A DNA stretch of 13,789 nt from JBMNRY01 sp050944915 (GTDB lineage Bacteria; Bacillota; Limnochordia; JAAZLZ01), in contig JBMNRY010000056.1 of the NCBI GenBank assembly GCA_050944915.1, forward strand, positions 1-13,789, read 5' to 3'. This document shows, piece after piece, positions 1 through 5,171 of the stretch. Both the position numbers and the translations under genes were made by a program. The notes below the pieces were generated by a model. The model ran no database searches. It saw nothing but the letters and a program-made list of their open reading frames with translations, and was not told the origin of the DNA. Positions within the stretch are counted from its first letter, which is position 1; each line of letters opens with the position of its first letter.

Positions 1-270
1 ATTGTCATGCTTATGCCGGCCATTCTGTTGGGTATCATTCTTATCCTGGTATTTCGATTTACCGGTCGGGAATACTGGTGGCTCAAAGGCCCGTGTATCA
101 CCATCTGGTTAATGCATATTTGTGTTTACGGCCTGCTATTTAGCCTCGGAGCGGCCCAAATCGTTCCCCGGGATCTACACTCCAGTATGGCAAAACTCAT
201 TGGAGATGGGGTCTTTGGCATAACCTTAGGCTATTTGTTGGCTCGTTTCTCCAAACGGGCCATGGGCTAA
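1..270 (+). CDS. Hypothetical membrane protein, C-terminal part
   Basis: The reading frame is open to the left edge of the window, so this is probably the C-terminal part of a longer protein; the ATG at base 7 may be internal. About 89 residues are visible. There are three hydrophobic stretches: at the start (around LLGIILILVF), in the middle (TIWLMHICVYGLLFSLGA) and near the end (VFGITLGYLLARF). A short basic tail ends at TAA 268-270. The pattern suggests a small integral membrane protein with a cytoplasmic basic end. I do not recognise the family; a YqhR-like Firmicutes membrane protein is possible but unproven. A separate promoter for the tRNA follows 20 bases after the stop. Confidence 0.6.
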   Translation: MVMLMPAILLGIILILVFRFTGREYWWLKGPCITIWLMHICVYGLLFSLGAAQIVPRDLHSSMAKLIGDGVFGITLGYLLARFSKRAMG

Positions 271-289
271 GGGTTTTTCCCTGCGGGTC

Positions 290-319
290 TTGACCTAGAA
301 CAAGGTTCTGTGCTATACT
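290..319 (+). promoter_or_regulatory. Promoter of tRNA-Trp
   Basis: A -35 element TTGACC (290-295) and a -10 element TATACT (314-319) are separated by 18 bases, which places the transcript start only a few bases before the tRNA. The spacer carries a small dyad, AGAAC-AAG-GTTCT (298-310). Confidence 0.6.
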
Positions 320-329
320 ACTGGTGCAT

Positions 330-405
330 AGGGGAGTAGCTCAATTGGCAGAGCACCGGTCTCCAAAACCGGGGGTTGCGGGTTCAAATCCTGTCTCCCC
401 TGCCA
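330..405 (+). tRNA. tRNA-Trp (anticodon CCA)
   Basis: The cloverleaf can be folded by hand. The acceptor stem is AGGGGAG (330-336) with CTCCCCT (395-401). The D stem is GCTC/GAGC. The anticodon stem is CCGGT/ACCGG around the loop CTCCAAA with anticodon CCA at 363-365. A five-base variable loop follows, then a T stem with loop TTCAAAT. The discriminator base is G (402), the normal tryptophan identity base in bacteria, and the 3' CCA (403-405) is encoded in the DNA. It supplies tryptophan decoding. No second tRNA is adjacent. Confidence 0.97.
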
Positions 406-419
406 CCTTTCTAAAAAGG

Positions 420-445
420 ACGCCGTATAGAATACGGCGTTTTTT
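420..445 (+). terminator. Terminator after tRNA-Trp
   Basis: A nine-base-pair stem ACGCCGTAT/ATACGGCGT (420-428 with 432-440) closes a three-base loop and runs straight into TTTTT. This is a textbook intrinsic terminator for the tRNA transcript. Confidence 0.9.
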
Positions 446-455
446 CTTACCTTTG

Positions 456-485
456 AAAAACCGGGAGCATTAGCTCCCGGTTTTT
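456..485. terminator. Bidirectional terminator between tRNA-Trp and tupA
   Basis: The stem CCGGGAGC/GCTCCCGG (461-468 with 473-480) is flanked by AAAAA on the left and TTTTT on the right, so it gives a U-tract on both strands. It can end the minus-strand tupA transcript and back up the tRNA terminator. Confidence 0.88.
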
Positions 486-511
486 GTTGATATTACAGGC
501 TTTCCATTGGG

Positions 512-1360
512 TTACTTGCCCTGTAAGCTGCGCCATTTGGCGGAGTTGGGGAAGAACAGGGCCTCTCCATAAAGGTCCTTTTTGAAGTCCCGGATAACGA
601 TTTGAGCTTCTTCCGAGGTGAGGAAGTCCACAAACTTCATTGTTAAATCATAATTGACGTGGGGGAAAGTCTTTGGGTTCACGGGGATCAGAGTAATGTA
701 GTTTAATAGCAATTCGTCTTTCTCGACTAAGACGACCAAGGAAATTTCGTCCTTGAGGACCAAATAGGTCGCCCTATCGATTACGGTATAAGCTTGCCGT
801 TCGTTGGTGTAGCGGAGGGTGGCCGAGTTGCCTTGTGGGCCGCCTTCCCATTCCAAATACCAATCGCCTTTAGGTTCTAATCCCTTTGCTATCCAAAGGT
901 TTCTTTCGGCAACGTGGGTGCCCGAAAGGTCACCACGGCTGATAAATAGAGCCTCGGTATCCATGATTCGCTGCAGAGCATCGCCGAGGGACAGTCCCTT
1001 GATGCCTGCAGGATCCTCTTTAGGACCCACAATAACGAAGTCGTTGTACATGAGATCGATACGCTCAGTGCCGTAGCCCTCAGCGACAAATTTTTCTTCC
1101 AATTCTTTGGCGTGGACTTGAACCAGGTCGAAATCACCACTCTTAGACATTTCGAGGGCTTTACCGGTACCGGCTTTTACATACTCCACCTTGATGCCTG
1201 TTTTCGCTTCGAAAAGGTCGATTAACGTGTCGACGATTCCTGCATCAACGGGGCCGATGGTGGTGGCCATACGGATGACTCCATTCGAACATGTCCCCAC
1301 TACGGCCAGCATGAGAACTAATGAAAGAGCTACTAAAATCGAGAAATACTTCTTCAACAA
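512..1360 (-). CDS. tupA: Tungstate ABC transporter substrate-binding protein (TupA-like), orphan
   Basis: A 282-residue extracytoplasmic solute-binding protein. A hydrophobic signal sequence is followed by Cys24 in the context VVGTC, a lipobox-like site with an unusual Thr at -1. Family hallmarks follow: FEAKTGIKVEYVKAGTGKALE, then MYNDFVIVGPKEDPAGIKG, SRGDLSGTH, GDWYLE and a late NPKTFPHVNYD. TupA proteins capture tungstate for the TupB permease and TupC ATPase, feeding tungsten-cofactor enzymes. The normal ligand motif near the N-terminus (TTTSTxDSG) reads TTIGPVDAG here, so specificity may differ. The start is TTG, chosen because GGAGGG lies five to six bases before it. No tupB or tupC gene lies on either side: a tRNA is downstream and a non-coding region is upstream. 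The family call is firm; the ligand is inferred. Confidence 0.87.
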   Translation of the reverse strand: MLKKYFSILVALSLVLMLAVVGTCSNGVIRMATTIGPVDAGIVDTLIDLFEAKTGIKVEYVKAGTGKALEMSKSGDFDLVQVHAKELEEKFVAEGYGTERIDLMYNDFVIVGPKEDPAGIKGLSLGDALQRIMDTEALFISRGDLSGTHVAERNLWIAKGLEPKGDWYLEWEGGPQGNSATLRYTNERQAYTVIDRATYLVLKDEISLVVLVEKDELLLNYITLIPVNPKTFPHVNYDLTMKFVDFLTSEEAQIVIRDFKKDLYGEALFFPNSAKWRSLQGK

Positions 1361-1363
1361 TGC

Positions 1364-1370
1364 TCCCTCC
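1364..1370 (-). promoter_or_regulatory. Ribosome binding site deciding the TTG start of tupA
   Basis: On the minus strand AGGAGGG precedes the TTG codon by four to five bases. No ATG in frame lies at a suitable distance, so the TTG start is well supported. Confidence 0.7.
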
Positions 1371-1444
1371 TATAATATGTTGTTAATGTTCCAGCAATTG
1401 ATTTTCTGTTGCCGCGCGCCTCCTTTACTAGAGTATCTTCAGGT

Positions 1445-1470
1445 ACGTTATGTCAAACCAGACATAACGT
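1445..1470. promoter_or_regulatory. ModE-type operator candidate upstream of tupA
   Basis: A perfect inverted repeat ACGTTATGTC (1445-1454) and GACATAACGT (1461-1470) is separated by six bases. The known ModE box has arms CGNTATATA and TATATAACG with a six- to seven-base spacer, so the outer CGTTAT/ATAACG and the spacing agree. On the minus strand the repeat contains a perfect TTGACA (1451-1456) that could act as the tupA -35 element, although the -10 options after it (for example TACTCT at 15 bases) are weak. Binding of an oxyanion-loaded regulator here would be expected to repress tupA. The regulator gene is not in the window. Confidence 0.65.
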
Positions 1471-1718
1471 TTTGCTAACAATAATGTTCATTCGATGAAT
1501 AGTGTTTTTTTCCTTCCTTCGAGATCAAGTATAGTGAAACAAGTCTCAAAGTGGGGAGAATGGATTAGATAGCTTTGAACCATGGTTTCTCGGGCGACTT
1601 TCGTCGAGGGCAATAATACACTGTAATTTACATAGCATTAGGGAGAGAGCCCAGCTAGTGAACTTTCCACCTGTATCTCGTGTATGAAATCAGTTAGAGC
1701 GCGTAATACTAAAGGGGG
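1471..1718. other. Non-coding region upstream of the 1733 gene
   Basis: No coding frame, tRNA or convincing terminator is visible in this part of the 1361-1732 gap beyond the ModE-like repeat. Weak promoter-like strings for the plus-strand gene occur (TATAGT near 1530, TAATAC near 1706), but none has a good -35 partner. On the minus strand an isolated AAAGGAGG (1418-1425) has no start codon at a usable distance. Confidence 0.4.
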
Positions 1719-1732
1719 AGAGGAGGTATAAG

Positions 1733-2491
1733 ATGGATCGATGGACCAAGGCAGAGTTGGATTTTGTCCTGGAACAGGTCGCCCAAGCGGAGCGGGACGG
1801 TATTCCCCTTAAACAACGCTTTGAAGAACTAGAGGGTAAACCGGAAGTGGGGGGGAGAAGGGCCAGGGCCATAGCCCAAAAGTATTACAATCATCTGCGG
1901 GCCCAAAGGACCAAAGAATCGCCAAAGGAAAAGGATACAACCCAGGAGATACAAAAGCCAACTGCCATTCGCCGCTTGACCCCCGATATGCCCAAAGCCA
2001 AGCGGAGTAAAGTGACCGCCGATGAGTTGGTCGGGTTAGAGTATGATTGGGATGTCCTTGAAGCCTTTGAAGGCTTACCGGACTATATCGCTGATCTGCA
2101 AAAGGAACTGAATGAATTGAAGAAACGGATGGAGGAAAGGCCCAAGTTTGACTTTGTAAGCTTTGTCACAGAGTTAGTGGCCATGTCTGATCGACTCAGG
2201 AGGGTCCAAGAGTTGGAAAGGGCCCTAGCCCTCCAAGAAAAACAGATCGATCAGCTCCAAAGGCAAGTGGCTGATTACGAAGGAAAGTTTCAGGCCATCC
2301 GCCAAGAGTATGAGGATGCCTGTGGCTGGTTTGAGGTCTTCATGAACAGCTCCAGTGTCAAACAAATGATGTCTATGGGTGAAGTAAAACAGAATATGAA
2401 AACAACCTTAGACAAATGGGGTAATGTCTTGAAGATCGAATTCGAAGAAGTTCCCGCAGACAAATTATCCGCTGAGGATAGTCTGGGGTGA
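1733..2491 (+). CDS. Myb/SANT-like DNA-binding, coiled-coil protein (possibly RsfA-related)
   Basis: A 252-residue soluble protein with a strong ribosome binding site (GAGGAGGT, seven bases from ATG). Residues 1-56 begin MDRWTKAELDFVLEQV and end in a basic helix, RARAIAQKYYNHLR. This resembles the three-helix Myb/SANT-like domain of the RsfA family of prespore regulators, though the RsfA signature CGFRWN is absent. A charged linker (about 57-100) follows. Heptad-rich coiled coils come next, near 119-136 (LQKELNELKKRMEER) and 150-190, then a conserved-looking tail. RsfA proteins modulate sigma-F-dependent genes during sporulation. The match is remote, so a DNA-binding or structural role is inferred only. 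It stands alone, with non-coding DNA on both sides. Confidence 0.45.
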   Translation: MDRWTKAELDFVLEQVAQAERDGIPLKQRFEELEGKPEVGGRRARAIAQKYYNHLRAQRTKESPKEKDTTQEIQKPTAIRRLTPDMPKAKRSKVTADELVGLEYDWDVLEAFEGLPDYIADLQKELNELKKRMEERPKFDFVSFVTELVAMSDRLRRVQELERALALQEKQIDQLQRQVADYEGKFQAIRQEYEDACGWFEVFMNSSSVKQMMSMGEVKQNMKTTLDKWGNVLKIEFEEVPADKLSAEDSLG

Positions 2492-2526
2492 CGAGCGGGT
2501 TACTGCACTAGACATATACAATCTCT

Positions 2527-2554
2527 GTAGCCCCTTCCTACCTAAAGGGGCTAC
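2527..2554 (+). terminator. Strong hairpin after the 1733 gene
   Basis: A ten-base-pair perfect stem GTAGCCCCTT/AAGGGGCTAC with an eight-base loop lies 35 bases after the stop codon. It lacks a T-run, so it may be a Rho-independent terminator of poor form or an mRNA 3' stabiliser. Confidence 0.5.
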
Positions 2555-2651
2555 CGGCGCGGTGGGTTCTTAGCCGATTTTTTGAATGTCAGCGGAACAG
2601 GGGAGAATAGTAGAGTGGAAGCCAAGAACAGGCAACTTTGCCAGGGGATGG

Positions 2652-2681
2652 TTGTTCTCCACCCTGAAGTTAGGATATAAT
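2652..2681 (+). promoter_or_regulatory. Promoter of pduL-fmdB
   Basis: TTGTTC (2652-2657) and a perfect TATAAT (2676-2681) are separated by 18 bases. The transcript would begin near 2688, giving a leader of about 118 bases before the pduL start codon. Confidence 0.65.
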
Positions 2682-2698
2682 AGACATAGACCCACGGC

Positions 2699-2756
2699 AT
2701 TCGCGATTATCGCCACGATTCCTCCCCTCGCGGGGGAGGAGATTTAACGTCGAATG
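2699..2756 (+). ncRNA. Candidate structured leader RNA of pduL
   Basis: A closing stem CATTCG/CGAATG (2699-2704 with 2751-2756) encloses a small hairpin (GCGA-TTA-TCGC) and a strong one (CCTCCCC/GGGGAGG around 2721-2739). A competing pairing CGCCA (2711-2715) with TGGCG (2755-2759) would break the closing stem. It matches no riboswitch class that I recognise. Confidence 0.3.
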
Positions 2757-2806
2757 GCGTAGCTAATAGATGGTCTAGAGTATCCAAGAAGGGTGGAACG
2801 GTATTC

Positions 2807-3385
2807 ATGAGCAATCGTCGCATTCCTGTCGGGATTTCCAACAGACATCTACATTTGTCCCAAGAGGATCTGGAAACCCTGTTCGGAAAAGGCTATGAGT
2901 TAACTGTACTTAAAGACCTATCCCAGACTGGCCAATATGCCGCTGAGGAAACGGTTACATTAGTGGGACCCAAAGGTGTCATCCAAAGGGTAAGGGTCCT
3001 TGGTCCTACACGTTCCCAAACCCAGGTGGAGATTTCCCTGACCGATTCCTTTGCTTTGGGAGTGAAGCCACCGGTACGGGATTCCGGTGATGTGGAAAAC
3101 AGCCCTGGTATCGCCATCGTTGGCCCCGTTGGCTGTGTCCAGTTGGAAAAAGGCGTGATTATCGCCAAAAGGCATATTCACATGACGTCCGCAGAAGCTG
3201 CTGAGTTTGGTGTCCAAGATAAGGACATCGTCAAGGTAGCGGTGACAGAAGGAGACCGAGCATTAGTCTTCGATCAGGTCCTAGTCCGTGTTCGGGATGA
3301 TTTCGTCTTGGAATTACACCTAGATACCGATGAAGCTAATGCCGCAGGGTTAAGGAATGGTCAACTAGTAGAGCTGATAAAATAA
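2807..3385 (+). CDS. pduL: Phosphate propanoyltransferase / phosphotransacylase PduL
   Basis: A 192-residue PduL-family enzyme, which swaps the acyl group between acyl-CoA and acyl-phosphate and, with an acetate/propionate kinase, yields ATP by substrate-level phosphorylation. Two similar beta-barrel halves are visible, each opening with the family motif: SNRHLHLS (His14, His16) and AKRHIHMT (His123, His125). A further HLDTDEANA motif (His171) follows. These histidines are the expected zinc ligands. LGPTRSQTQVEIS at about 65-77 is the usual CoA-binding stretch. The protein starts directly with the catalytic domain and lacks the N-terminal encapsulation peptide of microcompartment PduL, and no shell genes are nearby, so a cytosolic fermentative role is likely. 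The start is ATG with AAGGGTGG upstream. fmdB follows after 15 bases. Confidence 0.93.
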   Translation: MSNRRIPVGISNRHLHLSQEDLETLFGKGYELTVLKDLSQTGQYAAEETVTLVGPKGVIQRVRVLGPTRSQTQVEISLTDSFALGVKPPVRDSGDVENSPGIAIVGPVGCVQLEKGVIIAKRHIHMTSAEAAEFGVQDKDIVKVAVTEGDRALVFDQVLVRVRDDFVLELHLDTDEANAAGLRNGQLVELIK

Positions 3386-3400
3386 ATCGGGGGATTTGTA

Positions 3401-3613
3401 ATGCCACTGTATGAATATCAGTGTCCCGCGTGTCGATTAAAGTTCGAAGAGCTTTGCAGTAGCAAGGAGCGGGAGAATATGAAATGCCCCCAATGCGGGG
3501 CTAAGGCCGAATTGTTGATCTCAACCTTCGGTTTCCATTCCCCAGGAGGCAAGTCATCGGCTAGCGGTTCCTGTGGAAGTTGCAGCAGTGGAAGTTGTGC
3601 CAGTTGCCATTAA
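3401..3613 (+). CDS. FmdB-type zinc-ribbon protein
   Basis: A 70-residue protein starting MPLYEYQCPAC, the signature of the FmdB/CxxC-CxxC regulatory-protein family. A zinc ribbon is formed by CPAC (residues 9-12) and CPQC (29-32). The Gly/Ser/Cys-rich tail ends CGSCSSGSCASCH, giving additional cysteines that could bind metal. The family was named after a putative regulator of formamidase and amide transport, but its function is generally unknown. It is 15 bases downstream of pduL with its own GGGGGA ribosome binding site and precedes a good terminator, so the two genes form a two-gene operon. The identification is firm at the family level. Confidence 0.9.
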   Translation: MPLYEYQCPACRLKFEELCSSKERENMKCPQCGAKAELLISTFGFHSPGGKSSASGSCGSCSSGSCASCH

Positions 3614-3616
3614 TTA

Positions 3617-3645
3617 AAGGGTGGGGTTCTGTCCCACCCTTATTT
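3617..3645 (+). terminator. Terminator of pduL-fmdB
   Basis: The stem AAGGGTGGG/CCCACCCTT (3617-3625 with 3633-3641) has a seven-base loop and is followed by ATTTAG. It is four bases after the fmdB stop. Confidence 0.8.
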
Positions 3646-3650
3646 AGATC

Positions 3651-3675
3651 TAAAAAAGGGGACCCGTGGTCCCCT
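3651..3675 (-). terminator. Terminator of mgtE-like gene
   Basis: On the minus strand the stem AGGGGACC/GGTCCCCT (3657-3664 with 3668-3675) runs into TTTTTTA. The stop codon of the mgtE-like gene (3674-3676) overlaps the base of the stem, so translation and termination signals are compressed. Confidence 0.85.
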
Positions 3676-4300
3676 AAAGCAGTAGTTCTAACAATATGCG
3701 AGCGACAGAAAAGTAGATCAAAAGCCCGGAGATGTCTTTGATGGTGGTAACGATGGGTCCAGCGGTAGTCGCCGGGTCTTGCCCCAGCAAATGCATCACG
3801 CAAGGAATCAGATAACCGATAAAGGAAGCCAGCGCACAAGTGATGGTCATGGATATGAAGACAACGATACCGATGATCCATTCACCTTGCCAAAGATACG
3901 CTGCAAGACCGGCTAAAAGACCGCTGATTGCCCCGATACAGAGGCCTAACAAAGCTTCACGGCGTAAATGATAGCCGAACTGATCCAATCGGATATGGCC
4001 TAACCCCATGCCCCGGACGAAAATAGTCGAGGCTTGGGTTCCTACGTTGCCACCCATATCCATAATCACCGGAATAAAGAAAGCTAAAACGAGGGTGGAT
4101 TCGAGCATATCTTGAAACCGGCCCATAATCGATCCGGCTAGTAGCCCTCCAAATAAGACGGCCACTAGCCAAGGGAACCTGGACTTAAAATTCTCCAGGA
4201 GGGATCCCTCGACCATCTTGGCACTGCGGGCGGCTTCCTTGGCGCGCGAATCACAGCTGGATAGGTCTTGGATGCGAGCAGGAAGGCTTAGAAAGCGCAT
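3674..4300 (-). CDS. MgtE-type Mg2+ channel, membrane domain only
   Basis: About 208 residues that cover only the transmembrane domain of MgtE. Full-length MgtE has about 450 residues, with an N-terminal domain and two CBS domains that sense cytoplasmic Mg2+. Five membrane segments are predicted (about 45-62, 71-88, 119-138, 142-167 and 190-208, counted from the first ATG). Conserved family motifs are present: FFIPVIMDMGGNVGTQAST, and TTIKDISGLLIYFS, whose Asp191 matches the pore aspartate that binds Mg2+. The pore therefore looks intact while the gating domains are missing. Two start codons are possible: ATG at 4306, only three bases after AGGAGG, and ATG at 4300, nine bases after it; I chose 4300. 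It has its own promoter and a complex leader. A truncated but functional channel is more likely than a pseudogene, because no relic of the missing domains lies upstream. Confidence 0.85.
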   Translation of the reverse strand: MRFLSLPARIQDLSSCDSRAKEAARSAKMVEGSLLENFKSRFPWLVAVLFGGLLAGSIMGRFQDMLESTLVLAFFIPVIMDMGGNVGTQASTIFVRGMGLGHIRLDQFGYHLRREALLGLCIGAISGLLAGLAAYLWQGEWIIGIVVFISMTITCALASFIGYLIPCVMHLLGQDPATTAGPIVTTIKDISGLLIYFSVARILLELLL

Positions 4301-4385
4301 AACCATGTACCTCCTCAGTGGTTAGAATGGAATTATTCAATTGAAAGACGATTAAGTTGCATCTTTGCGGGAATGGGTCTTCCAT
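4251..4385 (-). CDS. Upstream ORF (44 codons) overlapping the mgtE start
   Basis: This is the first ORF in the predicted mgtE transcript. GAGGAGGTGG lies eight bases before its ATG (4383-4385), which is a better ribosome binding site than many genes here have. The 44-residue product starts MEDPFPQRCNLIVFQ and has no recognisable domain. Its frame runs across the mgtE ribosome binding site (codons TEEV) and ends at TGA 4251-4253, about 50 bases inside mgtE in another frame. The layout suggests a regulatory leader peptide whose translation affects mgtE initiation. Mg2+-responsive leader ORFs are known for enteric mgtA, but there is no sequence similarity to claim. Confidence 0.45.
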   Translation of the reverse strand: MEDPFPQRCNLIVFQLNNSILTTEEVHGYALSKPSCSHPRPIQL

Positions 4386-4394
4386 TCTTACCAC
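4318..4394 (-). promoter_or_regulatory. Switching hairpins in the mgtE leader
   Basis: A 15-base inverted repeat with one mismatch (4318-4332 and 4380-4394) can form a long hairpin in the mRNA. Its 5' arm contains the uORF start codon, and its 3' arm ends directly before the mgtE GAGGAGG. A local hairpin AATGG-(5)-CCATT (4372-4386 in plus-strand terms) uses part of the same 5' arm and cannot form at the same time. The two states would expose or hide the uORF start. Confidence 0.5.
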
Positions 4395-4438
4395 CTCCTC
4401 GATACATGGTTTGATGTGCAGTAAATATTTCCTCATTT

Positions 4439-4467
4439 ACTATACTTGAAGAAGGGGCTTCTGTCAA
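4439..4467 (-). promoter_or_regulatory. Promoter of uORF-mgtE
   Basis: On the minus strand a perfect TTGACA (4462-4467) and TATAGT (4439-4444) are 17 bases apart. The start point would be near 4432, giving a leader of about 130 bases. This is too short for a standard M-box riboswitch. Confidence 0.8.
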
Positions 4468-4865
4468 CTCCAGACAGAGGGGAAATGACGATGGATTCTG
4501 GGTTTATGCTATCCAACCCTGGGTAATGGAGCCAGGATCGCTTCAATGACGGTAGGGAAGGACGGGGCCTTAGGTCTTGAGCACCCGATCACCTTGAATA
4601 GGGGTCTTAAACGGAACCCCAGCCATTAGTCACTCTTAGAGTCTCTATTATCGTCTCCCAACGGGGGATCAACCGGTGCTGTGGGAGCGGCGCCATCTGA
4701 ACCCGGAACGGTTGCCCATCCTTCTCTGCAGAGTGAAATAGGTTTTAGTTTACATAATATATCTTATCGGAAGTGAAAGTGCTTGGCAGGGAGGGACCTC
4801 TCGGGTGGGTCCTCGGGAATCAAAATAGTAACTGGGCATCATCGGATTCAGATAGCTGGCAACAA
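4468..4865. other. Non-coding region with possible structured RNA
   Basis: No reading frame, tRNA or rRNA is recognised in about 400 bases. The region is rich in short complementary segments. The clearest unit is 4630-4736, closed by TCACTCT/AGAGTGA and enclosing further possible stems such as CTCCCA/TGGGAG, GGTGC/GCGCC and AACC/GGTT. No confident promoter or terminator defines a transcript, and no known RNA class was recognised on either strand. Confidence 0.3.
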
Positions 4866-4895
4866 AATTAGCATCCTTTGTTAAGGATGCTAATT
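4866..4895 (-). terminator. Terminator of yneA-like gene
   Basis: A 13-base-pair stem AATTAGCATCCTT/AAGGATGCTAATT (4866-4878 with 4883-4895) with a four-base loop lies 31 bases after the minus-strand stop codon. On that strand it ends in TTTTGTTG. Confidence 0.78.
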
Positions 4896-4926
4896 GTTAC
4901 CTTTACGTCTGTGAACCTATTTATGT

Positions 4927-5166
4927 TTATGGTATCAGAAGTCTTTGGCCCGGTTGGAGTCGGACATCGTGGAGGTTGTTTAAGTATCTTATTTCATCGA
5001 TGGTCCGACGGGGGTCGCTATCAGCCTTGTATTCTCGGGCGATCTTCCAGAGGGTATCTCCCGGTTGGACGATTATTTCCAAGGGTTGCCTACTACCTTG
5101 GGCGATGATGATGGTGGAAACTAGAGATATACTCACTAAGCAGACCAATATGACTAATAATCTCAT
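4927..5166 (-). CDS. YneA-like SOS cell-division suppressor (membrane anchor + LysM)
   Basis: A 79-residue protein with an N-terminal membrane or export segment (residues 3-22, LLVILVCLVSISLVSTIIIA) and one LysM domain (about 30-79, IIVQPGDTLWKIAREY to LQPGQRLLIP). In Bacillus, yneA lies divergent from lexA, has the same membrane-LysM layout, and blocks division during the SOS response. Position and architecture both match here, although the protein ends at the LysM domain and lacks any C-terminal tail. The promoter is covered by LexA-box-like sequences. The only in-frame start is ATG 5164-5166; GGAGG is 30 bases upstream, but a hairpin between them cuts the effective distance to nine bases. 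The yneB and ynzC homologues do not follow. The LysM call is firm; the YneA role is inferred from context. Confidence 0.75.
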   Translation of the reverse strand: MRLLVILVCLVSISLVSTIIIAQGSRQPLEIIVQPGDTLWKIAREYKADSDPRRTIDEIRYLNNLHDVRLQPGQRLLIP

Positions 5167-5171
5167 CCTGC

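Larger units (their letters stand above)
2492..2806. other. Non-coding gap with terminator-like hairpin and pduL promoter/leader
   Basis: No gene is visible. The gap holds the hairpin at 2527-2554, the pduL promoter at 2652-2681 and a structured leader at 2699-2756. Nothing was recognised between 2555 and 2650. Confidence 0.5.

Noticed and set aside
1413..1428. AAAGGAGG on the minus strand upstream of tupA as a second ribosome binding site for a leader peptide
   Set aside because: No ATG, GTG or TTG lies within a usable distance, and the TTG of tupA has its own good site.
2788..2803. AGGGTGGAACGG before pduL resembles the T-box core AGGGTGGNACCGCG
   Set aside because: The match stops before the CCGCG part, there is no specifier stem or terminator around it, pduL is not a T-box type target, and the sequence serves as the ribosome binding region.
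4306..4432. M-box Mg2+ riboswitch in the mgtE leader
   Set aside because: The predicted leader is only about 130 bases, most of it is occupied by the uORF, and no M-box signature was seen.
4630..4736. SAM, TPP, 4.5S/SRP or 5S-like RNA in the gene-free region
   Set aside because: Short resemblances (GGCAACC on the minus strand, TGAACCCGG on the plus strand) are isolated, and the conserved cores of these RNAs are absent on both strands.
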